From Caldalkalibacillus salinus (GTDB lineage: Bacteria > Bacillota > Bacilli > Caldalkalibacillales > JCM-10596): a stretch of 64,000 nt of DNA. Positions within the stretch are counted from its first letter, which is position 1. The number at the start of each line of letters is the position of its first letter. Position numbers and translations under genes: made by a program. The DNA lies in assembly GCF_016745835.1 (NCBI RefSeq), contig NZ_JAERVL010000006.1, positions 62,001 to 126,000 of the forward strand, given 5' to 3'. Shown here piece by piece: positions 28,229-40,659 of the stretch. The notes beneath the pieces were generated by a model. It saw only the letters and a list, made by a program, of their open reading frames with translations. It was not told the origin of the DNA and made no database searches.

Positions 28229-29029
28229 GTGCAACAGGAGCAACGTGAACAGAATGAAGCGGCTTGGAACCAGAGTCCTTATCTAGCCTGGGTTCAGCGC
28301 CACGGAACACCCCAACAAGCAGCAGAAAAATTAAAGTCAGCACCAGAAAAACCTCTACGGGCACTTTTGCCATACATGGGTGATGTACGAGGGTTAAAAA
28401 TAGGTAACCTGTTAGGTTCGAACGGTACAAAAGCTGTGGCCTTGGCCTTACTGGGGGCGGACGTCACAGTTGTTGACATTGCACCAGAAAATGCGCGTTA
28501 CGCGCACGCATTAGCGGACCATGCAGGTGTGTCCATTCGCTACATCGTGTCAGACGTATTGGCTTTACCACAACAGGAATTAACAGGAGATTACGATGTC
28601 ATTATGATGGAATTCGGTATCTTACATTATTTCATAGACCTTTCCCCTTTGATGGAGAACGTATATCACCTTCTTAAACCGGGTGGGCGTTTGGTATTAC
28701 AGGATTTCCACCCTATCTCCACTAAATTGATCTCATCTAGAGGGAGAACAGCCAAAATACGCAAGCATAAAGTCGATGGCGATTACTTTGATTCCTCTAT
28801 AAAAGAAACTGAAGTGGCTTACGCCAAATTTTTACCTGAGGAAGAAAAACAGGACATGCAGAAGGTTCAAATCCGCCAATGGACATTGGGTGAGATTGTA
28901 ACGGCGATCGCACAATCACACCTTATGGTAAAAGAGCTGGTAGAGGCACCTAATCGTTCGTCCGAAGTTTTTGATAAAGGCATACCAAAATCGTTTACAA
29001 TCGTAGCCGAAAAGCAAGGACATATGTAG
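28229..29029 (+). CDS. Class I SAM-dependent methyltransferase
   Basis: 266 residues. The Rossmann glycine-rich motif I is present but altered (LKIGNLLGSNGTKAVALALLGADVTVVDIAPENARYA), followed by IRYIVSDVLALP, the post-motif DVIMMEFGILHYF and LLKPGGRLVLQDFHP. A small-molecule methyltransferase of the UbiE/Methyltransf_25 type is likely; the substrate is unknown. The start is GTG, chosen because AAGGAGG lies 9 bases upstream. It stands alone; about 190 bp separate it from the M23 peptidase gene. Confidence 0.9.
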   Translation: MQQEQREQNEAAWNQSPYLAWVQRHGTPQQAAEKLKSAPEKPLRALLPYMGDVRGLKIGNLLGSNGTKAVALALLGADVTVVDIAPENARYAHALADHAGVSIRYIVSDVLALPQQELTGDYDVIMMEFGILHYFIDLSPLMENVYHLLKPGGRLVLQDFHPISTKLISSRGRTAKIRKHKVDGDYFDSSIKETEVAYAKFLPEEEKQDMQKVQIRQWTLGEIVTAIAQSHLMVKELVEAPNRSSEVFDKGIPKSFTIVAEKQGHM

Positions 29030-29215
29030 AAAAAGAAATTAGAAAGGCAGCACACTCTACCCCTTAATAAGACAATGGCCCTAAAGTCTCAAAACACATT
29101 TTTTGTCGAATTAAGAAGGATTTTCGTTTTTAGCGGAGAATATCATATTCTTAGAGTGCAAAAGTCGAAATGTTTTTGTTATACGAGTACTATGTACAAA
29201 CATAGGAGTGGGCCC

Positions 29216-30178
29216 ATGAGAAAGAAAAAACGTTGGTGGACGATACAATTTATACCCCATGGGAAAGGCAAGGTCCAAACATTCAAGATCAAGTTATTCC
29301 CGATGATCATGACGATTCTTCTACTCTTCACCACGATGATCCTAGCATACACCTCTGCATATCTTCTATGGCAACTAAAAAAGTCATCGGATCAAAAAAT
29401 CATAAAGCAAGATTCGGAAATGGATCACTACATCACAGAAAATCAAGACTTAAGAGAAGAAATCGACCATTTAAATCAAGAGCTTGTTGATTTGCACGAA
29501 GATGTCCAAGAATTACAAAATTTCATAGAGGAAGTCCAAACACTCGAACAACAAATACAAGGGTTAGATGGGACAAGCCACCGTCATATAGAGCAGACTG
29601 AAGATGATGATGAACGCATCAAGAATATGTTGTCGGTTGCCAGCTATGACATTGAGGCGGAATCTACTTCTCCAGATGAAATACGACAGCAAATAGAAAC
29701 GATTAAGGAAGAAGCTGTCGTCCAGCAAGAAAATCTAGAGCAGCTCAAAGAGGAAATTAAAGAAGAGCAGTATCGCGCCCAATTTATACCCTCCATCGCA
29801 CCGTCTAATGGCAGGCTGACATCCCCTTTTGGGTGGAGGCGTGATCCGTTCAATGGTTCGCAAAAAATGCATGCTGGTATCGACTTCGCTAGTCACAGTG
29901 GCACTCCAATCTACGTGACAGCGAATGGCATCGTGAAGTCAGCTGGCTGGCATTCTGGTTATGGTAAACATATCGAAGTTGATCATGGTAACGGGTACGT
30001 CACAACATACTCACACTTATCTTCGATGGATGTGAGCGCTGGCGAGTCAGTCGAACGTGGTGATGTCATCGGTAAAATGGGCAGCACAGGGCGTAGTACA
30101 GGCGTACACTTACATTATGAAGTACATAAAAACGGAACACCCGTGAATCCAATGCCTTATATTAGAGGGGGAAATTAG
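29216..30178 (+). CDS. M23-family metallopeptidase with coiled coil, membrane-anchored
   Basis: 320 residues from the ATG at 29216, chosen because AGGAG lies 7 bases upstream; an upstream in-frame ATG at 29075 gives a non-homologous-looking extension. One N-terminal membrane segment (LFPMIMTILLLFTTMILAYTSAYLLW) is followed by an acidic coiled coil of about 120 residues and a LytM domain with Zn ligands in MHAGIDFA and HLHYEV. It is a peptidoglycan endopeptidase, or a degenerate regulator, outside the membrane. It is followed after 2 bp by a bactofilin, a pairing known from cell-shape systems. Confidence 0.92.
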   Translation: MRKKKRWWTIQFIPHGKGKVQTFKIKLFPMIMTILLLFTTMILAYTSAYLLWQLKKSSDQKIIKQDSEMDHYITENQDLREEIDHLNQELVDLHEDVQELQNFIEEVQTLEQQIQGLDGTSHRHIEQTEDDDERIKNMLSVASYDIEAESTSPDEIRQQIETIKEEAVVQQENLEQLKEEIKEEQYRAQFIPSIAPSNGRLTSPFGWRRDPFNGSQKMHAGIDFASHSGTPIYVTANGIVKSAGWHSGYGKHIEVDHGNGYVTTYSHLSSMDVSAGESVERGDVIGKMGSTGRSTGVHLHYEVHKNGTPVNPMPYIRGGN

Positions 30179-30180
30179 TC

Positions 30181-30684
30181 ATGTTGTCTAAAAAGCAGCA
30201 AACGGATCGTGTCAACACAGTGATCGGCCATGGTACATCCATAGAAGGTAAAATAAAATCAACAAGCTCTATTCGCATTGATGGTGAGTTCGTAGGTGAG
30301 ATTCAAACGGAAGGTAACGTATTAATTGGAAAAGAAGGGCAAGTCAGAGGTAACATCGAAGCCGCTAATGTCACTGCTGAAGGCCATATTCTAGGAAATA
30401 TGACCGTACGTCACACGATACAATTGGTTAAAGGCTGTCAAATTGAGGGTGATATGATATCTGAGACCATCGAAGTTGAGAAGGGCGCTTACTTTAACGG
30501 TAGAAGTACGATGGTCATCCCAGATCAAGACACGAAAGGTAAGCCTCATAAAAAGCAAAGCGAAGAGCAAAAGACAAAGAACGGAAATGACCCTGCTGCG
30601 GATAAGAACGAAGACCGACAGAACCCAAAAGACACAGATAAGAAAAAAGGCAAGGCCAAGGAAAAAGACAAAGTCGCATCGTAA
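30181..30684 (+). CDS. Bactofilin family protein
   Basis: 167 residues. The right-handed beta-helix domain covers about 15-110 with regular short repeats (TVIGHGTSIEGKIKSTSSIRIDGEFVGEI, NVLIGKEGQVRGNIEA), followed by a highly charged, Lys-rich tail (about 115-167) that is probably disordered. Bactofilins polymerise without nucleotides and recruit peptidoglycan enzymes. The coupling with the M23 peptidase two bases upstream suggests a shared role in local wall remodelling, as in the Helicobacter and Caulobacter systems. It ends before a strong terminator. Confidence 0.92.
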   Translation: MLSKKQQTDRVNTVIGHGTSIEGKIKSTSSIRIDGEFVGEIQTEGNVLIGKEGQVRGNIEAANVTAEGHILGNMTVRHTIQLVKGCQIEGDMISETIEVEKGAYFNGRSTMVIPDQDTKGKPHKKQSEEQKTKNGNDPAADKNEDRQNPKDTDKKKGKAKEKDKVAS

Positions 30685-30774
30685 TATTAGCACCACTTTT
30701 TAGCACACGACCTTTTACTCCACCACGAACAGACAGATCGCAATGCATCCCTACCGGCAATCTTAACGATTATG

Positions 30775-30810
30775 AAAAAAGCATGCCACGGATACTGGGC
30801 ATGCTTTTTT
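30775..30810 (+). terminator. Terminator of the M23/bactofilin operon
   Basis: AAAAAAGCATGCC...GGGCATGCTTTTTT, a strong stem with T6 on the plus strand. Confidence 0.85.
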
Positions 30811-30950
30811 GGGCTCGATTTTTCACTATTGTTTTTACTATTTATATGGTTGGCCCTGTTTAAATCAAATTTTAACCGGGTATAATGTTAGCATTTGTAA
30901 GAACTTTTGTGACGACTTTACAGAGCGATTCATAAACCGGCATGAAATTA

Positions 30951-30979
30951 TTTGACCTTTTTTGACCTTTTGATATAAT
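30951..30979 (+). promoter_or_regulatory. clpP promoter overlapped by a CtsR box
   Basis: The minus-strand sequence GGTCAAA-AAA-GGTCAAA at 30951-30967 is a perfect CtsR heptad repeat. TTGACC (30952-30957), 16 bp and TATAAT (30974-30979) form a sigma-A promoter. CtsR binding would cover the -35, as known for class III heat-shock genes. Confidence 0.9.
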
Positions 30980-31021
30980 AGAGGTGAAACGGAATTGATG
31001 GAAAAAAAGGAGGTTCTCTTA

Positions 31022-31612
31022 ATGAATTTGATCCCTACAGTTATTGAACAGACAAACCGCGGTGAACGTGCGTATGACATCTACTCACGTTTGTTAAAGG
31101 ATCGTATTATTTTCTTAGGAACAGGTATTGATGATCAGGTCGCCAACTCTGTTGTTGCTCAACTACTATTCCTAGCTTCTGAAGATCCAGATAAAGATAT
31201 TTCCCTATACATTAATAGCCCTGGTGGTTCAATCACAGCAGGTATGGCCATTTACGATACGATGCAGTATATTAAGCCAAACGTGTCTACTATATGTATC
31301 GGTTTAGCTGCGTCTATGGGTGCTTTCCTACTCGCTGCTGGTGAAAAAGGTAAACGCTTTGCGCTCCCTAATGCCGAAGTGATGATTCACCAACCTCTAG
31401 GCGGCACACAAGGGCAAGCAGCTGACATTGAAATTCATGCGAGACGTATTATTCAAATGCGTGAACACTTGAACGAGATTCTCTCTGAGCGCACTGGCCA
31501 ACCGATTGAAAGAGTTGCGAAAGATACAGACCGCGACAACTTCATGTCTGCTGAAGAAGCGAAAGATTATGGATTAATTGATCGTGTCATTACAAGCACA
31601 CCTCAGACATAA
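31022..31612 (+). CDS. clpP: ATP-dependent Clp protease proteolytic subunit
   Basis: 196 residues from the ATG at 31022 preceded by AAGGAGG, giving the canonical [25 protein letters not shown]. Catalytic triad: S98 (GLAASMGAF), H123 (MIHQPLGG) and an Asp in DTDRDNFM. It forms the tetradecameric peptidase used by ClpX, ClpC and ClpE, and degrades tmRNA-tagged proteins. An upstream in-frame ATG at 30995 lies before the ribosome-binding site. Heat and stress control through CtsR is indicated by the upstream box. Confidence 0.98.
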   Translation: MNLIPTVIEQTNRGERAYDIYSRLLKDRIIFLGTGIDDQVANSVVAQLLFLASEDPDKDISLYINSPGGSITAGMAIYDTMQYIKPNVSTICIGLAASMGAFLLAAGEKGKRFALPNAEVMIHQPLGGTQGQAADIEIHARRIIQMREHLNEILSERTGQPIERVAKDTDRDNFMSAEEAKDYGLIDRVITSTPQT

Positions 31613-31622
31613 GACGGATGAC

Positions 31623-31661
31623 AAAAAAGAGAGTGATAATCGCTTATCACTCTCTTTTTTT
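31623..31661. terminator. Bidirectional terminator between clpP and crh
   Basis: AAAAAAGAGAGTGATA...TATCACTCTCTTTTTTT, nearly perfect, serving convergent clpP and crh. The crh stop codon lies within the last bases. Confidence 0.88.
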
Positions 31662-31917
31662 ATTCATCGTTTTTAACGAATTGGACGAGCGCCTCCACTG
31701 CTTGCTCTGCGTCACTTCCGTCCGCGGAGATGGTGACTTCTTTACCGTTACCAATGGCGAGACTCATGATGCCCATGATACTTTTGGCGTTTACTTTTTT
31801 ATCATCTTTTGCTACAAATACATCTGCCGAATATCGGTTAGCTTCCTGCACGAAAAGTGCAGCCGGACGGGCCTGAAGGCCTGTTTTGAGATTCACAACA
31901 ACTTTCTCTTGTACCAT
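31660..31917 (-). CDS. crh: Catabolite-repression HPr-like protein Crh
   Basis: 85 residues. HPr fold with the phosphorylation site Ser46 context (NAKSIMGIMSLA), but the HPr active-site His15 is replaced by Gln (KTGLQARPAALFV). This defines Crh, which is phosphorylated by HprK on Ser and acts as a CcpA co-regulator but cannot take part in sugar phosphotransfer. Very similar to B. subtilis Crh. HprK itself is at 48458-49393. Position behind whiA is as in B. subtilis. Confidence 0.97.
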   Translation of the reverse strand: MVQEKVVVNLKTGLQARPAALFVQEANRYSADVFVAKDDKKVNAKSIMGIMSLAIGNGKEVTISADGSDAEQAVEALVQFVKNDE

Positions 31918-31966
31918 ACATACTCCTCCTTTACAGAATGACGAGTTTACACTTTAATTCATTATA

Positions 31967-32049
31967 GCACTACTTCGTTCTAATAGAACATGTTTCTGTT
32001 AAAATATACGATTTGTTTCCAAATTGTACTACTTCGTTCAAAATGAACG
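31967..32049 (-). promoter_or_regulatory. Twin repeats upstream of crh, one over a promoter
   Basis: Two copies of ACTACTTCGTTC, each running into an inverted GAAC: 31967-31989 with GTTCTAATAGAAC and 32026-32049 with CGTTCAAAATGAACG. The first abuts a minus-strand TATAAT with TGC before it (31962-31970). They look like a pair of operator sites for crh; the regulator is unknown. Confidence 0.5.
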
Positions 32050-32066
32050 TCACATTTCAAAAAAAG

Positions 32067-32993
32067 TTATCTTAGCTTATCAGCTATCTCATTTAACTTT
32101 CTTAAGCGATGATTGATTCCAGATTTACTCACTTTGCCACTTGGGATCATATCCCCTAATTCTTTTAAGGTGACATCAGGATGTTGCTTACGGACCTCGG
32201 CGATTTCACGGAGTTTATCAGGTAACTGTTCCAATCCGAGCTTATCCTCAATTAACTGTATAGTCTCCAGTTGCTTCATCGCTGCCGACACCGTCTTATT
32301 AAGATTGGCTGTTTCACAGTTAACGAGACGGTTCACTGAATTTCGCATATCTTTGACGATGCGTACATCCTCAAATTGAAAGAGCGCTTGATGGGCACCA
32401 ATGATACTTAAAAATTCTGTTATCTTTTCACTTTCTTTAATGTACACCACATATCCTTTTTTTCGTTCAATATATTTGGCGTTCAGGTGAAAGCGATTCA
32501 TGAGCTTCACTAATGCTTTGGCATGCTCTTCATAACTGGAGAAGATCTCTAAGTGATAGGAAGAGGATTCAGGATGGTTTACTGAACCGCCAGCAAGGAA
32601 GGCCCCACGGAGATAAGAGCGTTTGCAACACGACTTACGAATCATCGCACTTGATATGTCTCGTTTCATTTCAAAGTTGGGGGTGACAATATTAAGGCTT
32701 TCTAAAATTTCACGAACTTTCATCGTGACTCTCACAACGTAAATATTATTTTTCTTGAGCCGCATTTTTTTACGTACAAGAAGTTCAGACGGTACTTGAT
32801 ATAAAGATTTCACATAACTGTAGATGACCCTTGCAATCGCTGCATTTTCTGTCGTGACATCAAGTACAAATTTGCGATCTCTATAAGTGAGAATCCCGTT
32901 CATGCGGATCAATGCACTTAACTCTGAGCGCATGCAACATTCCTGAACCTCTAGACTTGTTAATTCTTTTTTTGTTTGAGCAGCAAAGGACAT
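32067..32993 (-). CDS. whiA: DNA-binding protein WhiA
   Basis: 308 residues. The LAGLIDADG-derived N-terminal domain ([36 protein letters not shown]-like) and the C-terminal helix-turn-helix ([33 protein letters not shown]) are both present. The endonuclease catalytic residues are absent, as in all WhiA. In Bacillus it influences cell division and carbon flow; in Streptomyces it is a sporulation regulator. It is the third gene of the conserved rapZ - yvcK - whiA cluster and begins 11 bp behind yvcK. Confidence 0.96.
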   Translation of the reverse strand: MSFAAQTKKELTSLEVQECCMRSELSALIRMNGILTYRDRKFVLDVTTENAAIARVIYSYVKSLYQVPSELLVRKKMRLKKNNIYVVRVTMKVREILESLNIVTPNFEMKRDISSAMIRKSCCKRSYLRGAFLAGGSVNHPESSSYHLEIFSSYEEHAKALVKLMNRFHLNAKYIERKKGYVVYIKESEKITEFLSIIGAHQALFQFEDVRIVKDMRNSVNRLVNCETANLNKTVSAAMKQLETIQLIEDKLGLEQLPDKLREIAEVRKQHPDVTLKELGDMIPSGKVSKSGINHRLRKLNEIADKLR

Positions 32994-33004
32994 ACCACAT
33001 CAAC

Positions 33005-33985
33005 TCACTTCCTATAACCATGACCATATAAACAATGTAAGACAATCTCTTTTAATCTTTGAGCATCGTGTCGTACGTAGTTGTTCATTTGATATAACGT
33101 GTCTTCTATCACTTCAATATGCTTGTCAGCTAAACTGTTAGGCTGATATGTAACGGGTGAGGCCCCTTCAAGCTTGTAACGCTCAACGACCTCAGGCGGA
33201 ATAAGCCCTGTATTGACGATAGCCTTTTGAAATAGTGGGAAAGATACATGACGGTATATGGCATCGATATGATCTTTTACATCATAGTTGTCCGTTTCAC
33301 CTGGCTGTGTCATCACATTAGCAATATAGATGATATCGGCTGATGTTTCTTTTAGTGCGGTCTGTATCCCCGGCACTAATAGATTAGGAATAATACTTGT
33401 ATAAAGACTACCAGGACCGATCAGAACGATATCTGCCTCTTCAATCGCTTGTAACGCTTCTGGCAATGCTTCTATATCTGGAGGCTCTAATTTGAGTCTT
33501 TCAATTCTCTTATTCGCTTTTGGAATATTAGATTCACCTGAAACGATACTCCCATCGTCCATATGTGCTGTGAGCTTAATGCTTTGGTTCGCGGCAGGCA
33601 ACACTGTTCCTCGGACGGCCAGGACACGACTCAAAGCTTTCACAGCTGTTACAAAATCACCGGTAATTTCTTTCATACCGGCGATAAGGAGGTTTCCTAA
33701 ACTGTGACCCGAGAGTTGGTCTCCATGCTGAAAGCGGTGTTGAAACAGACTCTGTAAGAGAGGCTCTTTCTCGGCTAAAGCGACGAGTACGTTACGAATA
33801 TCTCCAGGTGGTGGCATTTTGAGCTCTTCTCTTAAGATACCTGAGCTACCGCCATCGTCTCCTACTGTGACAATCGCTGTTAAGTCTAAAGAACTGACTA
33901 CTTTCAACCCTCTTAGGATCGTACTAAGACCAGTCCCGCCTCCGATCACAACGGCTTTTTTATGTTCTCTATTATCTTTCGTCAT
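33005..33985 (-). CDS. yvcK: YvcK/GlmR family regulator (gluconeogenesis and cell-wall precursor control)
   Basis: 326 residues, CofD-like fold. VVIGGGTGLSTILRGLK at the N-terminus, TVGDDGGSSGILREEL, PPPGDIRNVLVAL and IGPGSLYTSIIPNLLVPG are hallmark motifs. In B. subtilis it binds UDP-GlcNAc and stimulates GlmS, and is needed for growth on gluconeogenic substrates and for wall integrity. It lies between rapZ and whiA with 8- and 11-bp gaps, so the three are one operon. Confidence 0.95.
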   Translation of the reverse strand: MTKDNREHKKAVVIGGGTGLSTILRGLKVVSSLDLTAIVTVGDDGGSSGILREELKMPPPGDIRNVLVALAEKEPLLQSLFQHRFQHGDQLSGHSLGNLLIAGMKEITGDFVTAVKALSRVLAVRGTVLPAANQSIKLTAHMDDGSIVSGESNIPKANKRIERLKLEPPDIEALPEALQAIEEADIVLIGPGSLYTSIIPNLLVPGIQTALKETSADIIYIANVMTQPGETDNYDVKDHIDAIYRHVSFPLFQKAIVNTGLIPPEVVERYKLEGASPVTYQPNSLADKHIEVIEDTLYQMNNYVRHDAQRLKEIVLHCLYGHGYRK

Positions 33986-33993
33986 GCTTCACC

Positions 33994-34866
33994 TCATCGG
34001 TCTTTGTTAATGTCTCGATGCGTTACACGTGTCGTATACTCTTCTATAAACCGTTGGTGGAAGTACTCCGCAAGTGTGACTGAGCGGTGCTTCCCTCCTG
34101 TACATCCAATCGCGATCACCACTTGGCTTTTCCCTTCCCTCTGATACTGTGGGATGAGGAAATCAAGCATTCCTTCTAATTTTTTGATAAACGTTTGGGT
34201 GTCAGCCCATTTTAATACGTATGAGGAAACCTCTTCTTCTAGCCCTGTTTTGGGTCTCATTTCTTCAATGTAGTGCGGGTTCGGTAAGAAGCGGACATCT
34301 AATACGAGATCGGCGTCAATAGGAATGCCATACTTATAACCGAAGGACATCATGTTGATCGTCAGCTGGTGCTGATCAAGGTCAGTAAAGCGCTGAATCA
34401 TGCTCTCCCTTAGTTGGGCCGGTTTCATGTTGGACGTATTGACGATCTGTTGCGCTCTCCCCTTCAGCTCCTCTAATAGTTTTCTCTCTTTGCGTATCCC
34501 ATCAAGAGGTGTGCCGTCTGGAGAAAGGGGATGACGTCTTCTGGTCTCTTTATAGCGCTGGACCAGTACCTGATCATCAGCGTCTAAGAAAAGAATTTGG
34601 TAGTTAAAGTGTTCCTTTTGCTCAAGGTCGTCCATTGCCATGAGCAATGAATCAAAAAACTCACGCCCACGTAAGTCTAATACGAGCGCCACTTTATTAA
34701 TGGATTTAGATGATTGTTCTATCAGTTCAATAAACTTTGGAATAAAGACAGGCGGCAGGTTATCCACGCAGAAAAAGCCTAAGTCTTCCATGCTTTGCAT
34801 GGCCACGGTTTTCCCTGCCCCTGACATGCCAGAGATAATGATGAGTTGTATGGACTTGTTCTCCAT
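33994..34866 (-). CDS. rapZ: RNase adapter/nucleotide-binding protein RapZ (YvcJ)
   Basis: 290 residues. Walker A is [27 protein letters not shown]; Walker B-like residues lie in [22 protein letters not shown]. The C-terminal domain has the conserved [17 protein letters not shown]. In E. coli RapZ guides RNase E to GlmZ RNA; in B. subtilis YvcJ is a GTPase linked to competence. It is placed directly behind the NUDIX gene and before yvcK. Confidence 0.95.
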   Translation of the reverse strand: MENKSIQLIIISGMSGAGKTVAMQSMEDLGFFCVDNLPPVFIPKFIELIEQSSKSINKVALVLDLRGREFFDSLLMAMDDLEQKEHFNYQILFLDADDQVLVQRYKETRRRHPLSPDGTPLDGIRKERKLLEELKGRAQQIVNTSNMKPAQLRESMIQRFTDLDQHQLTINMMSFGYKYGIPIDADLVLDVRFLPNPHYIEEMRPKTGLEEEVSSYVLKWADTQTFIKKLEGMLDFLIPQYQREGKSQVVIAIGCTGGKHRSVTLAEYFHQRFIEEYTTRVTHRDINKDR

Positions 34867-34877
34867 CCTACATCCCC

Positions 34878-35333
34878 CTATTGATATGAGATTAACTCAT
34901 ATTCCGTTGTGTACCTAAACTTTCTGACTAGTACGTTTTGCGCTTCTCGTAGGACATGATCAATATACTGTTGATCTCCCTCAGCTTTAGGCAGTGAGGC
35001 AATATCTTTGATTGGCACCCACTCAAGCTCTCCCTCGGGTGATTCGTCGAGTAACGTCCCTTTGTAAGTGTCCGTGAAAAAGGTAAACATCATCCATTCA
35101 TCAACCACTTGGTCATTCTCTTCTATCACCATTGTTGATACGCCTTTTAAAACGGGGTCCACGATATCTATTCCTGTCTCTTCTTTGTATTCTCTCTTAA
35201 CGGATTCAGTGATGGATTCCTGGGCTTCCATTTTACCGCCAGGTGCCACCCACCATCCTCGTCTCGGCTTTTTTAATAATAATACTTGATTCGTTTCTCG
35301 GTCTAAAAGTATACAGTTCGTTACTCGCTGCAC
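34878..35333 (-). CDS. NUDIX hydrolase (YvcI type)
   Basis: 151 residues. The Nudix box [25 protein letters not shown] is complete (GX5EX7REX2EEXG), preceded by the substrate-facing [10 protein letters not shown]. Such 8-oxo-dGTPase/MutT-like proteins hydrolyse nucleoside diphosphates linked to another moiety; the physiological substrate is unknown. It is the first gene of the yvcI-rapZ-yvcK-whiA-crh series; GAGGTGA precedes the ATG. A terminator for the upstream trxB unit lies just ahead of it. Confidence 0.92.
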   Translation of the reverse strand: MQRVTNCILLDRETNQVLLLKKPRRGWWVAPGGKMEAQESITESVKREYKEETGIDIVDPVLKGVSTMVIEENDQVVDEWMMFTFFTDTYKGTLLDESPEGELEWVPIKDIASLPKAEGDQQYIDHVLREAQNVLVRKFRYTTEYELISYQ

Positions 35334-35379
35334 ATTCGTTCACCTCATGTCTAGCATACCACCAAGCGAGGCCACACGC

Positions 35380-35412
35380 AAAAAAAGAACGCAGGGAAGT
35401 GTTCCCTGCGCT
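35380..35412 (-). terminator. Terminator of the trxB transcript
   Basis: GCAGGGAA...TTCCCTGC with TTCTTTTTTT on the minus strand. The stretch between it and trxB (35413-35574) is AT-rich and shows no gene. Confidence 0.8.
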
Positions 35413-35574
35413 GCATGAAATATTTAAAAGGGGGTCAATTACTTAACTATAGTCTACCCCACTTTTATTTCATTTATATTACAAAAGCGTTAAAAACCCG
35501 TTACATTTTATTGACTAATTTTTGAACAGAGGATTTCATGTTCTTTTCCAGTGATATTCACGCGATTTTAGAAC

Positions 35575-38276
<2,702 letters not shown>

Positions 38277-38415
38277 AACGCTCCCCCGTCTATAGTCGCT
38301 ATCAGTGTTGTTTGCCAAAAGTATACCATAGGAAGACACTCGATTCCTAGTGCCTTAATTTGGCCACAGCCTAGCTTACAATGGGTAAAGATTGATATCC
38401 ATGATGCGACACAAA

Positions 38416-38446
38416 CAAAAAAGGATAGGCTATAGGAAACCTACCC
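38416..38446 (-). terminator. Terminator at the end of the his operon
   Basis: GGGTAGG...CCTATCC (one G-T pair) followed by TTTTTTG on the minus strand. Confidence 0.75.
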
Positions 38447-38475
38447 GGCATTGTCAACTTATCAGAACGGTCGTC

Positions 38476-39135
38476 TTATTTGCGATGACGCTGTTCTAGT
38501 ATTTCTAGCACTTGGTCTAGTCCCAGATTTTGTTCTTTCCACAATACGATGAGATGATAGAGTAAGTCGGCAGATTCATTGCGTAACTCTTCTGGGTCAC
38601 GGTTCTTAGCCGCGATAATGACTTCACTCGCTTCTTCTCCTACTTTTTTAAGGATTTTATCGACGCCTTTATCGAACAAGTAGGTGGTATACGCGCCTTC
38701 AGGACGTTCGACCTCTCTTTGGGCAATCGTCTGTATCAGTTCACTTAGAATCGTGTAGTCGTAAAGTGAATCAGTCCCGGCATTCTGCTCAGCTGAGGTG
38801 TCCACATCGATGGTCCTTGCAAAGCAGGAGAAGGTGCCTTCATGACAGGCGGGGCCAGCAGGGTCGACCATGACAAGTAATGTATCCCCATCACAATCGT
38901 AGCGTATCTCATGAACCTGCTGTGTGTGACCTGACGTTTCGCCTTTGTGCCATAAGGATTGTCTAGAACGACTATAGAACCACGTTTGCTTCGTTTCGAT
39001 GGTTTTTTGTAATGATGTACGATTCATATATGCCATCATCAGGACGGCTTTACTTTGCCTATCTTGAACGATGGCCGGGACAAGCCCTTGCTCATCGAAT
39101 GTGATATCCTCTATGCTCGTTATTTGATTGGCCAT
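38476..39135 (-). CDS. hisIE: Bifunctional phosphoribosyl-AMP cyclohydrolase / phosphoribosyl-ATP pyrophosphatase
   Basis: 219 residues. N-terminal HisI domain with [32 protein letters not shown] and DCDGDTLLV (Zn/Mg-binding Asp and Cys residues), then HisE domain with [35 protein letters not shown] and [13 protein letters not shown]. It carries out steps 2 and 3 of histidine synthesis. The start overlaps hisF by 16 bp; it is the last gene of the operon and precedes a terminator. Confidence 0.97.
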   Translation of the reverse strand: MANQITSIEDITFDEQGLVPAIVQDRQSKAVLMMAYMNRTSLQKTIETKQTWFYSRSRQSLWHKGETSGHTQQVHEIRYDCDGDTLLVMVDPAGPACHEGTFSCFARTIDVDTSAEQNAGTDSLYDYTILSELIQTIAQREVERPEGAYTTYLFDKGVDKILKKVGEEASEVIIAAKNRDPEELRNESADLLYHLIVLWKEQNLGLDQVLEILEQRHRK

Positions 39136-39890
39136 CTTACAGGGACCCCTTTCTCTTGTAAATCCTCTTTGACTGCACGTACGGTCGTCTCATTAAAATG
39201 AAAGATTGAAGCAGCGAGGGCCGCATCCGCTTTCGCTGCATCAAAAACCGGATAAAAGTCTTTTGTTCCGCCTGCCCCACCGGAAGCGATGACAGGAATG
39301 TTAACGTTCTCTGATATGTGCTTAGTGAGCGCGATATTAAATCCCGTCTTTTCTCCGTCAGCGTCCATACTTGTCAGCAGGATTTCACCGGCACCACACG
39401 CTTCAGCTTCTGAAGCCCATTCTAGAGCGGTCTGATCAACACGATGACGTCCACCATGTGTATACACATACCAATCTTGACGATCTGCATCCCACTTCGC
39501 ATCGATAGCGACCACGATACATTGTGAGCCGAAATAATTGGCGCCTTCCGTGATGAGCTCGGGGTGATTTAAAGCAGCCGTGTTAAGAGACACCTTGTCC
39601 GCTCCTGCACGAAGGATTTGCTTCATACTTTCCAGAGTGTTAATGCCGCCCCCAACGGTAAATGGAATCGTGATCTTGGCTGCCGTCTGCTCCACCACAT
39701 CAACCATCGTCTGACGTCCCTCATGAGAGGCTGATATGTCCAGAAAGACAAGTTCATCTGCCCCCTCCTGGCTATAGATATCCGCGAGCTCGACAGGGTC
39801 CCCGGCATCACGCAACTGCTTGAACTGGACCCCCTTCACCACACGCCCATCCTTCACATCCAGACAAGGAATGATTCTTTTGGTTAACAT
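39120..39890 (-). CDS. hisF: Imidazole glycerol phosphate synthase cyclase subunit HisF
   Basis: 256 residues, TIM barrel. It begins [23 protein letters not shown] with catalytic D11; D130-equivalent lies in [18 protein letters not shown]; phosphate loops [10 protein letters not shown] and [11 protein letters not shown] are present. It uses ammonia from HisH to form imidazole glycerol phosphate and AICAR. It is one base from hisA's stop. Confidence 0.98.
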   Translation of the reverse strand: MLTKRIIPCLDVKDGRVVKGVQFKQLRDAGDPVELADIYSQEGADELVFLDISASHEGRQTMVDVVEQTAAKITIPFTVGGGINTLESMKQILRAGADKVSLNTAALNHPELITEGANYFGSQCIVVAIDAKWDADRQDWYVYTHGGRHRVDQTALEWASEAEACGAGEILLTSMDADGEKTGFNIALTKHISENVNIPVIASGGAGGTKDFYPVFDAAKADAALAASIFHFNETTVRAVKEDLQEKGVPVRWPIK

Positions 39891-39891
39891 G

Positions 39892-40635
39892 TTAAACCTC
39901 CTCTACGACTTGCTGTGCGTCCGTCAGGGAGAAAACAGGCTGATACAACGCTTTCCCCACAATGGCTCCAGAGATCCCTTTACCCACGTATTGAGCGAGG
40001 TGGCGTATATCTTCAAGCTGACTCACACCTCCGGATGCAATGACAGGCTTACCCACCCGCTGAGCAAGGTCCGCAGTCGCTTCCGTATTCGGGCCCGACA
40101 GTGTACCGTCTTTACTAATATCGGTGAAGATAAACGTTTCTGCCCCCTGATCAACCAAACGCAGGGCGAGTTCCTCTACTCTTACTTCAGAGGATTGCAA
40201 CCATCCTTCTACTGCGACGAAACCGTCTCTAGCATCTAACCCTATAGCGATATGCTTACCATACTGCTGCAACGCTGCTTTCACAAAGTCTGGGTCTTTT
40301 ATCGCGGAGGTACCTAAAATGACACGTTCAACCCCACATTGTAAGTATTGTTCCACATGCGCCAGTGAACGAATGCCACCGCCCACTTGCACCGGTATAT
40401 CTACGGCTTTGGCTACCTCACTGATCACTTGATCATTAACTGGATGCCCAGCTTTAGCCCCATCAAGGTCAACGAGGTGTAGCCAAGAAGCCCCCTGCAC
40501 TTCCCACTTCTGCGCCATTTCTAGCGGTTCGCCGTAAACCGTCTCTTGATTATAGTCTCCTTTGAACAATCGTACACATTTCCCCCCACGAATATCTATG
40601 GCAGGGTAAACGGTAAAAGTTTCTTTTACACTCAC
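39892..40635 (-). CDS. hisA: ProFAR isomerase HisA
   Basis: 247 residues, TIM barrel paralogous to His[20 protein letters not shown] gives the catalytic Asp, [16 protein letters not shown] and [15 protein letters not shown] the second Asp and phosphate loops, with [15 protein letters not shown]. It performs the Amadori rearrangement in histidine synthesis. It follows hisH by 24 bp. Confidence 0.97.
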   Translation of the reverse strand: MSVKETFTVYPAIDIRGGKCVRLFKGDYNQETVYGEPLEMAQKWEVQGASWLHLVDLDGAKAGHPVNDQVISEVAKAVDIPVQVGGGIRSLAHVEQYLQCGVERVILGTSAIKDPDFVKAALQQYGKHIAIGLDARDGFVAVEGWLQSSEVRVEELALRLVDQGAETFIFTDISKDGTLSGPNTEATADLAQRVGKPVIASGGVSQLEDIRHLAQYVGKGISGAIVGKALYQPVFSLTDAQQVVEEV

Positions 40636-40659
40636 TATGCTCCGCTCCTTTTTTGGCGT

